Assembly: GCF_002858935.1 (NCBI RefSeq)
Contig: NZ_PJRT01000009.1
Coordinates: 1 to 64,000, forward strand
Direction of reading: 5' to 3'
DNA from: Pantoea endophytica
Lineage (GTDB): Bacteria > Pseudomonadota > Gammaproteobacteria > Enterobacterales > Enterobacteriaceae
DNA length: 64,000 nucleotides
How positions within the stretch are numbered: the stretch's first letter is position 1; every line of letters begins with the position of its first letter. The position numbers and the translations under genes were made by a program. The notes beneath the pieces are model-generated. The model saw only the letters and a list, made by a program, of their open reading frames with translations. It was not told the origin of the DNA and ran no database searches. Positions 8,302 to 18,905 of the stretch are shown here, in pieces.

Positions 8302-9603
8302 TTATTGTTGTGGTGACCAGATCGCCTGCCAGCCTTGCTCGTTGCTGGCTGCGCCTTCGCGGGTAATAAACAGCCCCGGCGCGCTAATTAACGTCTGGTT
8401 AAAATAAATCAACGGAATACGTTCGCGCTGCCAGGGCGCAACGCCCAGCTCTTGCCACAGCTTCTTCATCTCGCGGCCACCTGCGCGCCCCTGTATATGA
8501 TAATACCCCTGCGCCTGGAAGCGGATCGTGATCGCTTCATCCGCTGCAGGCTGGCGTAGCTCGGCAATCCACGCATTCGCGTGCAGCGAACCTAAACCAG
8601 CGGGTAAATTAAGCGGCTGCGTGCGGTCTTGCCAGGTTAGCAAGTGCTGACTAAGTGAAGGCTGCGGCGTTAGCCAATAGAGTTGCTGGCGATAGCGGCG
8701 CAGCTCAAAAGCGCCGAAACGCAAACAAGGTTTGGCATCTTCACGGCTGTTGATCACTTCATCGGTGATGCGTTTCAATGCCTCGCGCGAAGGCATCGCG
8801 CCGCCCTGTTGAGCAATCCAGCGGCGTAACAGCGCATGACGCCGCGCTTCGCTCATGTTCATTAACGGCGGGAAGTGCAGCGCGCCCTGCGCATCGCTAA
8901 GCTGCGCCAGCTGTTCCGCCAGCAACTCGTCGAGCAGTTGCTCCTGCTCGCCACAGAGCGCGGCGCTGCGTGCACTGGCGGCACTGAAGTGCGGCCAGCG
9001 CGCCTGCAGCTGCGGCAGAATCTGCTGACGCAGGAAGTTGCGGTCATAGCGGCTATCGGCGTTGCTTTCATCTTCAATCCAGTGCAACTGGTGCTCGGCA
9101 GCATAGTTTTCCAGCTGCTGACGGCTAACGTCGAGCAACGGACGCAGATGCCGATGTTCACCCACGCTGCGCTGCAGCGGCATCGCGGCCAAACCCGCCG
9201 GTCCGCTGCCGCGTTTTAACGCCAGCAGCAGCGTTTCCGCCTGATCGTCAAGGTGCTGAGCGGTAAGTAAGTGTTCACCGGGTTGCAGATGCTGAAACAG
9301 CGCCTGATAGCGTGCTTCGCGGGCAGCCGCTTCAATGCCGTTGGCGCGGCCATCAACCTGCACATGCAGCACTTCACAGGGAATCTGCCACTGCTGGCAA
9401 ACTTGCTGGCAATGCAGCGCCCAGCTATCGGCATTCGGGCTAAGACCATGATGGACGTGTAACGCGCGCACGCGTAGCGCTGGCTGCTGACGTTGCCAGC
9501 AGACCAATTGATGCAGTAGCACGGTGGAATCAAGTCCGCCGCTGAACGCCAGCATATAGCCAGCGTCGGGTGTCAGCAGCGAAGCAAGATGAGATAAAGA
9601 CAT
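8302..9603 (-). CDS. tilS: tRNA(Ile)-lysidine synthetase
   Basis: Converts C34 of the CAU-anticodon tRNA-Ile to lysidine using ATP and lysine, which changes decoding to AUA. N-type ATP-pyrophosphatase P-loop SGGLDS at residues 21-26 and the family C-terminal domains; 433 aa, family length. No clear Shine-Dalgarno precedes the ATG; instead a strong hairpin (9615-9651) ends 11 nt upstream of the start. Confidence 0.96.
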   Translation of the reverse strand: MSLSHLASLLTPDAGYMLAFSGGLDSTVLLHQLVCWQRQQPALRVRALHVHHGLSPNADSWALHCQQVCQQWQIPCEVLHVQVDGRANGIEAAAREARYQALFQHLQPGEHLLTAQHLDDQAETLLLALKRGSGPAGLAAMPLQRSVGEHRHLRPLLDVSRQQLENYAAEHQLHWIEDESNADSRYDRNFLRQQILPQLQARWPHFSAASARSAALCGEQEQLLDELLAEQLAQLSDAQGALHFPPLMNMSEARRHALLRRWIAQQGGAMPSREALKRITDEVINSREDAKPCLRFGAFELRRYRQQLYWLTPQPSLSQHLLTWQDRTQPLNLPAGLGSLHANAWIAELRQPAADEAITIRFQAQGYYHIQGRAGGREMKKLWQELGVAPWQRERIPLIYFNQTLISAPGLFITREGAASNEQGWQAIWSPQQ

Positions 9604-9614
9604 GAGCGCGTTCC

Positions 9615-9651
9615 GTCCGGGCGAGCCACCGAATTGCGGCTCGCGGCGGAC
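9615..9651 (-). other. Strong hairpin in the tilS leader
   Basis: Two stacked stems: GTCCG / CGGAC (9615-9619, 9647-9651) and GCGAGCC / GGCTCGC (9621-9627, 9638-9644), 10-nt loop. It fills most of the 54-bp gap between yaeR and tilS and has no U tract. Possibly an mRNA-processing or translational element. Confidence 0.5.
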
Positions 9652-9657
9652 GCTAGT

Positions 9658-10047
9658 TTACGCCTGATACAGCTCCAGCGGCAAACCATCCGGATCGGGA
9701 AAGAAGGTGCAGGCTTTACCGGTTAACGCATCAATACGAATCGGCTCGCACGTCACGCCCTTCTCCGCCAGCGCCGCTATGGACTGCTCAACATCCTCAA
9801 CGCAAAACGCCAGATGACGCAGGCCGCAGGCTTCCGGTCCACTAACGCGTGGCGGCGGCGAGGGGAAAGAGAACAGTTCGATGGTATAAACCCCATTCAG
9901 GCCAAGATCGCCTTTCCACGAGTCACGCTCGGCGCGGTAATATTCACCCAACAATTCAAAGCCCAGCACATCACAATAAAACGCCTTACTGCGCTGATAA
10001 TCGGTGGCAATAATGGCGATGTGATGGATCTGTTTAATCTGCAGCAT
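9658..10047 (-). CDS. yaeR: VOC/glyoxalase-like protein YaeR
   Basis: Vicinal oxygen chelate (glyoxalase/dioxygenase) fold protein of unknown substrate, 129 aa, same size as E. coli YaeR. Metal-ligand candidates are the two His in QIHHIAI near the N-terminus, the Glu in IELFSFP and the C-terminal LPLELY. The ATG at 10047 is chosen because it matches the homologue; an upstream in-frame ATG at 10065 adds six residues. It precedes tilS and follows ldcC on the same strand, as in E. coli. Confidence 0.9.
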   Translation of the reverse strand: MLQIKQIHHIAIIATDYQRSKAFYCDVLGFELLGEYYRAERDSWKGDLGLNGVYTIELFSFPSPPPRVSGPEACGLRHLAFCVEDVEQSIAALAEKGVTCEPIRIDALTGKACTFFPDPDGLPLELYQA

Positions 10048-10122
10048 AGCGACTCCGGTTTTCACATAAGCCGCTTACCCTACGTGGCAAATGCGGCGAT
10101 GAAAAGAGGTGATTGTCCTAAG

Positions 10123-12273
10123 TTAGCCTTCGTCATCTTCACGCAATACGCGCACCAGATAACGCCCATCGTCCGTCAACGTCGCACCGTGAATGTCGGT
10201 CTCGAAGCCGGGATAGTGCCGGCCGATGGTGCAGAGCATCAGCAGAAAATCGAGCACTGAACGGCTCTCTTCGGTGATCATCTCGCCCGGCATCACCACC
10301 GGCACGCCAGGCGGATACGGCAGAATCATGTTGGCGGAAATGCGCCCCACCAGCTCGCGAATATCCACCGTTTCCACCTGACCTTTTACCTGGCGCTGAA
10401 ATGCCTGATGCGGCGTCATCTTCATCTCCGGCAGTACGTCGAACGCTTTCAACATCAGGCGCGGCAGATCATGTTGCAGGATCAATTGATGAATGCCCTG
10501 CGCCAGCGTTTGAATGCGCATGTTGCGGTAGAAGTCGGGATCTTCAGCGTAGAGATCCGGCAGCATGTTTTTCACGCGCAGGTTGAGATCGTATGCACGC
10601 TTAAACTCCGTCAGCCCACGCAGCACGCTCATCGCTTTGGTTTTATCGATGCCGATGCTGAACAGGAACAGCAGATTGTATGGCCCGGTTTTCTCCACCA
10701 CGATGCCGCGCTGATCGAGGAACTTCGCCACCAGCGCGGCTGGAATGCCCTCTTCCGCCATGTTACCGAGCTCGCTCATGCCCGGCGTCAGAATGGTGAC
10801 TTTGATCGGATCGAGATACATATGATCGCGATCGGCATGGGTGAAACCGTGCCAATCCTCCTCGCCCGGCTGGATCGGCCAGCATTCGGCTTGATCGACC
10901 TGCTCCGGCTGCCAGATATCAAAGAACCAGCCGTCAGACTCTTCCCGCAAGCGTTGAATCTCACGACGGAAATGCAGCGCACGCTCAACCGAGCGGTTGA
11001 TCAGTCGCTTACCCGGATTGCCGCGCAGCATCGCCGCCGCGGTTTCAATCGACGAGACAATCGCGTAGCTCGGCGAGGTGGTGGTGTGCATCATGTAGGC
11101 TTCGTTAAAGGTGTGCTCGTCGTAATCGCCTTTGATGTGAATCAGCGAAGCCTGCGAGAACGCCGCTAACAGTTTGTGCGTCGATTGCGTTTCATAAATC
11201 ACTTTACCGGGAGTACGATCGCCGCTCATGCCGCTTTTACCGGCATAGATCGGATGGAAATTGGTGTACGGCACCCACGCAGAATCAAAGTGGATCGATG
11301 GCACATCCAGCGTCTGTTTGATGAACTGCGTGTTGTACAGCAGGCCATCGTAGGTTGAGTTGGTGATCACCGCATGCACTGGCCAGCTAGCGCGCGGCGT
11401 GGCGTTGACCTTTTGCTGGATGCTGTCACGCGTAAACTCGCGCTGCGGAATGCCGCCCAGAATGCCCAGCGCGTTGCGCGTCGGTTTGAGCCAGATTGGG
11501 ATGATGTCGCTCATCATCAGCAAATGGGTCAGCGATTTATGGCAGTTGCGGTCAATCAGCACCGTGCTACCCACAGGCGCCGCATACATGCCGACGATTT
11601 TGTTCGAGGTCGAGGTGCCGTTGGTCACCATGTAGCTTTGCTCAGCGCCAAAGGTGCGCGCAACGTACTCCTCCGCTTCCAGATGCGGGCCGGTGTGATC
11701 GAGCAATGAACCCAATTCCGTGACCGAGATCGAGACATCCGCTTTTAAGGTGTTCGAGCCAAAGAAGTCATAAAACAGGCTGCCCACCGGGCTTTTCTGG
11801 AAGGCGCTGCCGCCCATGTGACCCGGCGTGCAGAAGGTGTATTTGCCCTCTTTGACGTAGGTGAACAACGCTTTAGTTAGCGGCGGCGTGATGTTATCGA
11901 TGTACTCATCGGTGTACTGACGAATATGCAGCGCGATGTCATCGGCAGCGCTCAGGGCATACTCGAAGAAGTGCAGCGCCATGCGCATCTCGTTGATGCT
12001 GACATCCATCTGCGAATGGGTGTTGATGAAGGCATAGAGCGGCAGATATTCATTAAGCTGATTGATGTCGCTACACAGCGCCAGACTGTAATCGTCCCAG
12101 TCAAAAATCACACCGCAGATACGCGGATTGTGTTCAATCAACTTCAGCAGGTCGCTGGCATTATTGGGGTAAACGGTTTGGAAGCCTTGCAGCTTGAGGG
12201 CAGCATCCAGTTCGCGAATAGGCTCATCTTTGTAGAAAGCGCCGTGCGGTCCCATGATCGCAATAATATTCAA
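10123..12273 (-). CDS. ldcC: Lysine decarboxylase, constitutive type
   Basis: PLP-dependent fold type I decarboxylase making cadaverine from lysine. 716 aa: N-terminal response-regulator-like wing domain (1 to about 130), PLP domain with Lys367 in ETQSTHK forming the Schiff base, and C-terminal domain. Closer to LdcC than to acid-induced CadA by position next to accA and yaeR, with no cadB/cadC nearby. The start is a TTG at 12273 but with a very strong AGGAGGT 5 nt upstream, so translation may still be efficient. Confidence 0.95.
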   Translation of the reverse strand: MNIIAIMGPHGAFYKDEPIRELDAALKLQGFQTVYPNNASDLLKLIEHNPRICGVIFDWDDYSLALCSDINQLNEYLPLYAFINTHSQMDVSINEMRMALHFFEYALSAADDIALHIRQYTDEYIDNITPPLTKALFTYVKEGKYTFCTPGHMGGSAFQKSPVGSLFYDFFGSNTLKADVSISVTELGSLLDHTGPHLEAEEYVARTFGAEQSYMVTNGTSTSNKIVGMYAAPVGSTVLIDRNCHKSLTHLLMMSDIIPIWLKPTRNALGILGGIPQREFTRDSIQQKVNATPRASWPVHAVITNSTYDGLLYNTQFIKQTLDVPSIHFDSAWVPYTNFHPIYAGKSGMSGDRTPGKVIYETQSTHKLLAAFSQASLIHIKGDYDEHTFNEAYMMHTTTSPSYAIVSSIETAAAMLRGNPGKRLINRSVERALHFRREIQRLREESDGWFFDIWQPEQVDQAECWPIQPGEEDWHGFTHADRDHMYLDPIKVTILTPGMSELGNMAEEGIPAALVAKFLDQRGIVVEKTGPYNLLFLFSIGIDKTKAMSVLRGLTEFKRAYDLNLRVKNMLPDLYAEDPDFYRNMRIQTLAQGIHQLILQHDLPRLMLKAFDVLPEMKMTPHQAFQRQVKGQVETVDIRELVGRISANMILPYPPGVPVVMPGEMITEESRSVLDFLLMLCTIGRHYPGFETDIHGATLTDDGRYLVRVLREDDEG

Positions 12274-12604
12274 TGCTCACCTCCTGTGGTGTTGTGGCAC
12301 TGAATAAGGATAGCGAAAAGCGCGCGGGGATAAACCTGGAATGCTCTGCTGTTGAGTGATTGCAACCGAATGCTAATGCACCAGAAAAGCCACGATCAAG
12401 CCAAAGGGGACAGGAAAGAGCAGCCCGAAGAGCAAAGCGTCCGAGCCATGGATGGCGAGGCCGATCTGCATGGATGCAGTTATTCTTTGCGATCGGGCTG
12501 GTCTTTTCTGGACCTTGCACCGGAGTCACAGCGAAATCGTCGAACCAGGTAGCCATGGATGGTTACCCTACGGATGGCTGATCAGAATGGTGTTCGTTCG
12601 ACAT
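12274..12604. other. Non-coding ldcC-accA interval with structured element
   Basis: This stretch has no credible gene. It contains nested inverted repeats: CCAGAAAAG 12381-12389 with CTTTTCTGG 12503-12511, AGCCCGA 12422-12428 with TCGGGCT 12493-12499, GCAAAG 12432-12437 with CTTTGC 12485-12490. Inside are small hairpins GCCATGGATGGC (12445-12456) and TGCATGGATGCA (12467-12478), and a third copy near 12549-12571 (GTAG...CTAC arms around CCATGGATGG). It could be a dispersed palindromic repeat, an ldcC leader (minus strand) or a small RNA. Short ORFs across it show no coding character. Confidence 0.5.
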
Positions 12605-12628
12605 AAAAAAAGCGGACCGGGGTCCGCT
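12605..12628 (-). terminator. accA terminator
   Basis: Minus strand stem AGCGGACC / GGTCCGCT (12611-12618, 12621-12628) followed by a run of seven or more U residues (12604-12611). It ends the long dnaE-accA transcript. Confidence 0.88.
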
Positions 12629-12648
12629 TCTTGCTTAGCTCTGATGTA

Positions 12649-13608
12649 TCAAGCGTAGCCGTAGTTCATCAGGCGCTGATAGCGACGGTTGAGCAACTCT
12701 TCGGTGCTCAGCACATCGAGATCGGCCAGATCGGCCAGCAGTTGCTGCTTAAGCGAAGCCGCCATATCTACCGGTTGACGATGCGCACCGCCCAGCGGCT
12801 CAGGAATGATGGAATCGATCAGCTTCAGCTCTTTCAGACGCTCAGCTGTGATACCCATCGCTTCCGCAGCCAGCGGAGCTTTATCGGCGCTTTTCCACAG
12901 GATCGACGCACAACCTTCCGGTGAAATCACCGAATAGGTGCTGTACTGCAGCATGTTGACTTTGTCGCCCACGCCGATTGCCAGCGCACCACCGGAACCG
13001 CCTTCGCCGATTACGGTACAAATTACCGGAATTTTCAGGCCAGACATTTCACGCAGGTTGCGTGCGATCGCTTCTGACTGACCGCGCTCTTCTGCACCCA
13101 CGCCCGGATAAGCTCCCGGCGTATCGATGAAGGTGATCAGCGGCATCTTAAAGCGTTCAGCCATTTCCATCAGACGCAGCGCTTTGCGATAGCCTTCTGG
13201 TGCCGGCATACCGAAGTTACGACGAATTTTCTCTTTGGTTTCGCGACCTTTCTGATGACCAATGATCATCACTGGACGACCGTCAAGACGGGCAATACCG
13301 CCGACAATCGCTTTATCATCGGCATAAGCACGATCGCCAGCCAGTTCGTCGAAATCATCAAACGCGTTGCGGATATAGTCCAGTGTGTAAGGACGCAGCG
13401 GATGACGCGCGAGTTGCGCCACTTGCCATGCGCCTAAATCGGAGAAGATTTTACGGGTCAGCTCAACGCTTTTTTCGCGTAAACGCTGCACTTCCTCATC
13501 CAAATTAATATCGTGTTTCTCATCCGAACGGCCAATCGATTTTAACGAGTCGATTTTCGCTTCAAGCTCTGCGATTGGCTGTTCAAAATCCAGGTAATTA
13601 AGACTCAT
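12649..13608 (-). CDS. accA: Acetyl-CoA carboxylase carboxyltransferase, alpha subunit
   Basis: Alpha half of the carboxyltransferase that makes malonyl-CoA, the first committed step of fatty acid synthesis. 319 aa, same as E. coli, with the crotonase-type glycine-rich segments [16 protein letters not shown] and [15 protein letters not shown]. It follows dnaE by 12 bp and closes the lipid A/replication block. The partner accD is not in the window. Confidence 0.97.
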   Translation of the reverse strand: MSLNYLDFEQPIAELEAKIDSLKSIGRSDEKHDINLDEEVQRLREKSVELTRKIFSDLGAWQVAQLARHPLRPYTLDYIRNAFDDFDELAGDRAYADDKAIVGGIARLDGRPVMIIGHQKGRETKEKIRRNFGMPAPEGYRKALRLMEMAERFKMPLITFIDTPGAYPGVGAEERGQSEAIARNLREMSGLKIPVICTVIGEGGSGGALAIGVGDKVNMLQYSTYSVISPEGCASILWKSADKAPLAAEAMGITAERLKELKLIDSIIPEPLGGAHRQPVDMAASLKQQLLADLADLDVLSTEELLNRRYQRLMNYGYA

Positions 13609-13620
13609 AATGTTCCTGTT

Positions 13621-16600
13621 TTAGTCAAACTCCAGTTCCACCTGCTCCGATCCTACTAACGACCGCAAATCGTTGAGTAAACGATCGCTGGGCGAAATAC
13701 GCCACGCTGCACCAAAGCGTAGCTTCGCTCGCGCATCGGCTCTCTGATAGTAGAGATGCACCGGAATGGTCCCGGAACGATGAGGCTCCAGAGACTGGCG
13801 GAGACGGTTTAAAAGCTGGTCATCAATTTGCCTGTCCGTCAGCGAGATAGCAAGTCCGCGCGCGTATTTTTCCCGCGCTTCGTCGATGTCCATCACTTCT
13901 CGAGCGGTCATTTTAAGGCCACCGCTAAAGTCATCAAAGCTGACCTGTCCACTGACGATCAGGATACGGTCCTTCTCCAGCAACTGCTGGTATTTATCTA
14001 ACGCATCGGTAAATAACATCACTTCAAGACGACCAGAACGATCGTCAATGGTACAAATACCAATTCGGTTACCGCGTTTAGTGACCATCACGCGGGCGGC
14101 AATCACCAGCCCCGCCGCGACGGTTACTTTACCACGATCTGTCGGATGCATGTCTTTCAGCCGCATGCCGCCGACGTAACGCTCAATTTCTTTCAAATAC
14201 TGGTTAATCGGATGTCCGGTAAGATAGAGACCCAAAGTCTCTCGTTCGCCATCCAGTTGAATTTGTTCCGGCCACGGCGTGATGCTGGCGTAGGATTTCT
14301 CTACCTGCTCTGGCTCTTCGGCCAGCACGCCAAACATATCGGCCTGGCCGATGGCTTCGGCTTTAGCATGCTGATCGGCCGCTTTTAATGCATCGCCGAG
14401 TGCACTCATCAAAGCCGCGCGATGCGGGCCGAGACGATCGAATGCGCCCGACATGATCAGTTTTTCCATTACGCGACGGTTGATCTTTTTGGTGTCGGTG
14501 CGCGCACAGAGATCAAACAGCTCTTTGAAGTAGCCGCCTTCATTACGCGCATCAATGATCGCTTCGATCGGGCCCTCACCCACGCCTTTGATCGCGCCGA
14601 TGCCGTAAACGATCTCGCCTTCGTCATTGACGTGGAACGGATACAAACCGGAGTTGATGTCTGGCGGCAGCACTTTAAGGCCCATGCGCCAGCATTCGTC
14701 GACCAGGCCAACCACTTTCTCGGTGTTATCCATATCAGCGGTCATTACGGCCGCCATGAACTCTGCCGGATAGTGCGCTTTCAGCCACAGGGTTTGATAG
14801 GAAACCAGCGCGTAAGCGGCGGAGTGCGACTTGTTAAAGCCATAACCGGCAAATTTTTCTACCAGATCGAAGATTTTCATCGACAGCTCACCGTCGACGC
14901 CCATCTTCTCCGCACCGTCCCGGAACACCGAACGCTGCTTCGCCATCTCTTCCGGTTTCTTTTTACCCATCGCACGACGCAGCATGTCCGCGCCGCCCAG
15001 CGTGTAGCCAGACAGCACCTGCGCAATCTGCATCACCTGTTCCTGATACAGAATGATGCCGTAGGTCGGCTCCAGCACCGGCTTCAGGGTTTCGTGCTGC
15101 CACTGAATATCCGGATAAGAGATCTCTTCGCGACCGTGCTTACGGTCAATGAAGTTATCTACCATGCCCGATTGCAGCGGTCCCGGACGGAATAGCGCAA
15201 CCAGTGCGATCATATCTTCGAAGCAGTCAGGCTTCAGACGTTTGATCAGATCTTTCATGCCGCGCGATTCAAGCTGGAACACCGCCGTGGTTTCCGAGCG
15301 CTGCAGCATATCAAAGCTTTTCTTGTCATCCAGCGGAATGGCGGCGATATCAATCGGTGGCAAACCCTGCTTTTCACGGCGCGGGTTAATCATCTTCAGC
15401 GCCCAGTCGATGATGGTAAGCGTACGCAGGCCAAGGAAGTCAAACTTCACCAGCCCGGCATATTCCACGTCATTCTTATCAAACTGGGTAACCGGGAATT
15501 GCCCGTTTTCATCGCAGTACAGCGGCGCAAAATCGGTGATTTTGGTCGGCGAGATCACCACACCACCGGCATGTTTACCGGCGTTACGCGTGACACCTTC
15601 CAGTTTGCGCGCCATGTCGATCAGCGCTTTCACCTCTTCATCAGCCTCGTAGATCTCCGGCAGCTGCGGTTCAGCCAGGAAGGCTTTCTCCAGCGTCATG
15701 CCCGGATCCGGCGGGATCAGTTTCGAGATACGATCAACAAAACCGTACGGATGACCGAGTACGCGTCCCACATCGCGGATGACCGCTTTCGCCGCCATGG
15801 TACCGAAGGTGATGATCTGCGATACCGCATCGCGTCCATACATATCGGCCACGTGATCGATCACCTGATCGCGCTTCTCCATGCAGAAGTCAACGTCAAA
15901 GTCAGGCATCGACACACGTTCCGGGTTCAGGAAACGTTCGAACAGCAGGTCAAACTCCAGCGGATCGATATCGGTGATTTTCAGCGCATACGCCACCAAT
16001 GAACCGGCACCCGAACCGCGGCCTGGGCCGACGGGAATGCCGTTGTCCTTCGACCACTGAATAAACTCCATCACGATCAGGAAGTAGCCCGGGAAGCCCA
16101 TCTGGTTGATAACAGTGAGTTCAATCTCCAGACGTTCATCATATTCCACGCGTTTTTCTGCGCGCACCGCCGGATCCGGGAAGAGGAATTCCATACGCTC
16201 TTCCAGGCCTTCACGTGACTTCGCCACGAGGAAGTCTTCAGTGCTCATGTCACCGGTGGGGAACTGCGGCAGGAAATATTCGCCGAGGCGCACCGTCACG
16301 TTACAGCGCTTAGCAATCTCTACGCTATTTTCCAGCGCTTCCGGAATGTCCGAGAACAGCTCGCACATCTCCTCTTCACTGCGCATATATTGCTGAGGAC
16401 TGTAGTTGCGTGGACGCTTGGGATCGTCCAGCGTATAGCCGTCATGAATTGCGACGCGGATTTCATGCGCATCAAAATCTTCTTCATTCAGGAAGCACAC
16501 TTCGTTGGTGGCAACGACGGGAATGCCTTCGGCCACCGCCAGCTCGACGGCGGCATGCAGATACGCTTCTTCATCGGCGCGACCGGTGCGCATCAATTCC

Positions 16601-17103
16601 AGGTAATAACGATTCGGGAAGTGTTCCTGATAAAAGCTCAAACACTGCGCTACCATCGCGCTATTACCGCGCAGCAGACTGCGGCCCACGTCGCCGCGAC
16701 GTCCGCCAGACAGCAGAATCAGGCCTTCGCCCAGCTCCAGCAGCCAGTCGCGATCAATGATTGGGCCCGCAATGCCGTAACCGCGCTGATATGCACGTGA
16801 AATCAGCAAGGTCAGGTTTTGATAACCGGTGTTATTGGCCGCCAGCAGCGTTAACTGTGTCAGCTCATCGCCCATCAATTCGCTGGCAACCTGGAAGTCA
16901 GCACCAATAATCGGCTTGATCCCCGCGCCGTGCGCGCTGCCGTAAAAACGCACCAGCCCGCACAGGTTGATGTAATCGGTAATAGCAATCGCCGGCATGC
17001 CCAGCGCAGCCGCCTTCTTGACTAAGGGTCCGGTTTTCGCCAGACCATCAACCATGGAGTAATCACTGTGGACGCGCAGATGTATAAAACGAGGTTCAGC
17101 CAT
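13621..17103 (-). CDS. dnaE: DNA polymerase III alpha subunit
   Basis: Replicative polymerase, C family, 1160 aa, the same length as in E. coli. PHP domain at the N-terminus ([13 protein letters not shown]), polymerase active-site acidic pair in PDFDVDFC near residues 400-405, a tandem helix-hairpin-helix region, an OB-fold RNA-binding-like domain (about 985-1075) and a C-terminal tau-binding tail. Lies between rnhB and accA in the conserved lpxB-rnhB-dnaE-accA order. Confidence 0.98.
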   Translation of the reverse strand: MAEPRFIHLRVHSDYSMVDGLAKTGPLVKKAAALGMPAIAITDYINLCGLVRFYGSAHGAGIKPIIGADFQVASELMGDELTQLTLLAANNTGYQNLTLLISRAYQRGYGIAGPIIDRDWLLELGEGLILLSGGRRGDVGRSLLRGNSAMVAQCLSFYQEHFPNRYYLELMRTGRADEEAYLHAAVELAVAEGIPVVATNEVCFLNEEDFDAHEIRVAIHDGYTLDDPKRPRNYSPQQYMRSEEEMCELFSDIPEALENSVEIAKRCNVTVRLGEYFLPQFPTGDMSTEDFLVAKSREGLEERMEFLFPDPAVRAEKRVEYDERLEIELTVINQMGFPGYFLIVMEFIQWSKDNGIPVGPGRGSGAGSLVAYALKITDIDPLEFDLLFERFLNPERVSMPDFDVDFCMEKRDQVIDHVADMYGRDAVSQIITFGTMAAKAVIRDVGRVLGHPYGFVDRISKLIPPDPGMTLEKAFLAEPQLPEIYEADEEVKALIDMARKLEGVTRNAGKHAGGVVISPTKITDFAPLYCDENGQFPVTQFDKNDVEYAGLVKFDFLGLRTLTIIDWALKMINPRREKQGLPPIDIAAIPLDDKKSFDMLQRSETTAVFQLESRGMKDLIKRLKPDCFEDMIALVALFRPGPLQSGMVDNFIDRKHGREEISYPDIQWQHETLKPVLEPTYGIILYQEQVMQIAQVLSGYTLGGADMLRRAMGKKKPEEMAKQRSVFRDGAEKMGVDGELSMKIFDLVEKFAGYGFNKSHSAAYALVSYQTLWLKAHYPAEFMAAVMTADMDNTEKVVGLVDECWRMGLKVLPPDINSGLYPFHVNDEGEIVYGIGAIKGVGEGPIEAIIDARNEGGYFKELFDLCARTDTKKINRRVMEKLIMSGAFDRLGPHRAALMSALGDALKAADQHAKAEAIGQADMFGVLAEEPEQVEKSYASITPWPEQIQLDGERETLGLYLTGHPINQYLKEIERYVGGMRLKDMHPTDRGKVTVAAGLVIAARVMVTKRGNRIGICTIDDRSGRLEVMLFTDALDKYQQLLEKDRILIVSGQVSFDDFSGGLKMTAREVMDIDEAREKYARGLAISLTDRQIDDQLLNRLRQSLEPHRSGTIPVHLYYQRADARAKLRFGAAWRISPSDRLLNDLRSLVGSEQVELEFD

Positions 17104-17134
17104 ATCAGTTTCCGGTTAAAACAGCGTCAGGCTA

Positions 17135-17761
17135 TTAAAGCGTAGTTGGCTGGCGGGCTGCCAGCACATCGGCATCAATCAAGGCGTTACGCACCGGCGC
17201 AAAGCTGCGACGATGATGAGGTGTGGCGCCGTGCTGCGTCAGCTTTTCCATGTGCAGCGCGGTTGGGTAGCCTTTGTGTTGCGCAAAGCCATATTGCGGG
17301 AACAGCAGATCCAGTTCGGCCATTTCACGATCGCGCGTGACTTTGGCGATGATCGAGGCAGCACTGATCGCTTGCACCAGGCTATCACCCTTCACCACCG
17401 CCTGCGAGGGCATCGGCAGCGCCGGGCAACGGTTACCATCAATCAGTACGAAGTCCGGTACAATTTGCAAACCCGCGACCGCGCGCTGCATCGCCAGCAT
17501 GGTAGCGTGCAGAATATTGAGCTGATCGATCTCCTCTGGCTCGGCACGACCAAGGCTCCAGGCCAGCGCCTTCTCTGTGATCTCGTCATACAGCGCCAGA
17601 CGACGCTTCTCGGAGAGCTTTTTCGAGTCGGCCAGTCCTGCTATCGGGTTGGCGGGATCGAGGATCACCGCCGCCGTGACCACGGCGCCAACCAGCGGGC
17701 CGCGCCCTACTTCATCAACGCCAGCAATCCGCTGCGCGTTGGGATAGATAAATTCAGCCAT
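17135..17761 (-). CDS. rnhB: Ribonuclease HII
   Basis: Cleaves RNA in RNA/DNA hybrids and initiates removal of single ribonucleotides from DNA. 208 aa with catalytic Asp16-Glu17 in [13 protein letters not shown] and the family block [10 protein letters not shown]. The ATG at 17761 lies inside the end of lpxB (8-bp overlap) and matches the E. coli start; an in-frame upstream ATG would add 14 residues without homology. Confidence 0.96.
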   Translation of the reverse strand: MAEFIYPNAQRIAGVDEVGRGPLVGAVVTAAVILDPANPIAGLADSKKLSEKRRLALYDEITEKALAWSLGRAEPEEIDQLNILHATMLAMQRAVAGLQIVPDFVLIDGNRCPALPMPSQAVVKGDSLVQAISAASIIAKVTRDREMAELDLLFPQYGFAQHKGYPTALHMEKLTQHGATPHHRRSFAPVRNALIDADVLAARQPTTL

Positions 17762-18902
17762 TGATAATCTCCAGTACCGCATCCGCCGCCTGCTCATCGG
17801 CATTCCAGCGAATCTGTTGATGCAGTTCGGTGAAGGTTTTCAGTAGCGCTTCGCGCTCCGGGCCAGCGTGCAGTAACGGCTCCAGCGCCGCGGCGAGCGC
17901 GTCGGGCTGGCATTCGTCCTGCAGCAACTCTTTCACCAGCTCGCGACCGGCCAGCAGATTTGGCAGGGAAACGTACGGCGTTTTTACCAGACGTTTTGCC
18001 AGCCAGAAGGTCGACGGCTTCATGCGATAACCAACCACCATCGGGCATTTCGCCAGCATGCACTCCAGCGCAGCGGTGCCAGACGCAAGAATAGCGGCAT
18101 CGCTGGCCAGCATCGCCTGGCGGCCTTTGCCATCCAGCAAATGCATCGGCAGTTCTGGCGCAACTTGCGCTTTGATCTGCTCAAACTGCGCGCGGCGTTT
18201 GGCGTTCACCAGCGGCACCACGATTTCCAGCGTGGGATAGCGCTGACGCAGCAGCTGCGCGGCGCGCAGGAAATCGGCGCTGAGCATTTCCACTTCGGCA
18301 CCGCGACTGCCCGGCAACAAGCCAAGGCAAATCGCCTCGTCAGCAATGCCTAACTCGCGGCGCGCCGCCAGCTTATCGGGCTGCAGCGGCATCGCATCAG
18401 CCATGGTGTGGCCGATAAAGCGGCACGGCACGTTAAAGCGATCGTAAAACGCTTTTTCAAACGGCAGGAATGCCAGCACCAGATTGGTGTTGCGGCCGAT
18501 TTTGAAAACGCGCTTTTGACGCCATGCCCAAACCGAAGGGCTGACGTAATGAATGGTGCGAATGCCCGCGCGCTTGAGGCGACCTTCCAGCGTGATGTTG
18601 AAATCCGGCGCATCAATGCCCACGAACACATCCGGCTTGAGTTCGGTGAAGCGCTGTGTCAGGTCACGACGAATTTTCAGCAGACGCCGCAGGCGTCCCA
18701 GCACTTCGACGATGCCCATCACCGCCAGCTCTTCCATCTCATACCAGGCTTCGCAGCCTTCGGCCTGCATCAGCGGACCGGCCACGCCAACAAAGCGCGC
18801 ATCAGGATGGCGCGCTTTTAACGCACGGATGAGACCTGCACCAAGAATATCGCCGGAGGTTTCTCCGGCGACCAGGGCAATCGTGAGGGGACGCGCTGAC
18901 AT
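17754..18902 (-). CDS. lpxB: Lipid A disaccharide synthase
   Basis: Peripheral inner-membrane GT19 glycosyltransferase joining UDP-2,3-diacylglucosamine and lipid X to form the lipid A disaccharide. 382 aa, family length, with the N-terminal [14 protein letters not shown] motif. Three bp downstream of lpxA and overlapping rnhB, in the tight lpxD-fabZ-lpxA-lpxB cluster. Confidence 0.97.
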   Translation of the reverse strand: MSARPLTIALVAGETSGDILGAGLIRALKARHPDARFVGVAGPLMQAEGCEAWYEMEELAVMGIVEVLGRLRRLLKIRRDLTQRFTELKPDVFVGIDAPDFNITLEGRLKRAGIRTIHYVSPSVWAWRQKRVFKIGRNTNLVLAFLPFEKAFYDRFNVPCRFIGHTMADAMPLQPDKLAARRELGIADEAICLGLLPGSRGAEVEMLSADFLRAAQLLRQRYPTLEIVVPLVNAKRRAQFEQIKAQVAPELPMHLLDGKGRQAMLASDAAILASGTAALECMLAKCPMVVGYRMKPSTFWLAKRLVKTPYVSLPNLLAGRELVKELLQDECQPDALAAALEPLLHAGPEREALLKTFTELHQQIRWNADEQAADAVLEIING

Positions 18903-18905
18903 GGA

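Noticed and set aside
12352-12658. Small plus-strand ORFs upstream of accA terminator
   Set aside because: They overlap each other in several frames across palindromic non-coding DNA and the accA terminator; no conserved features.
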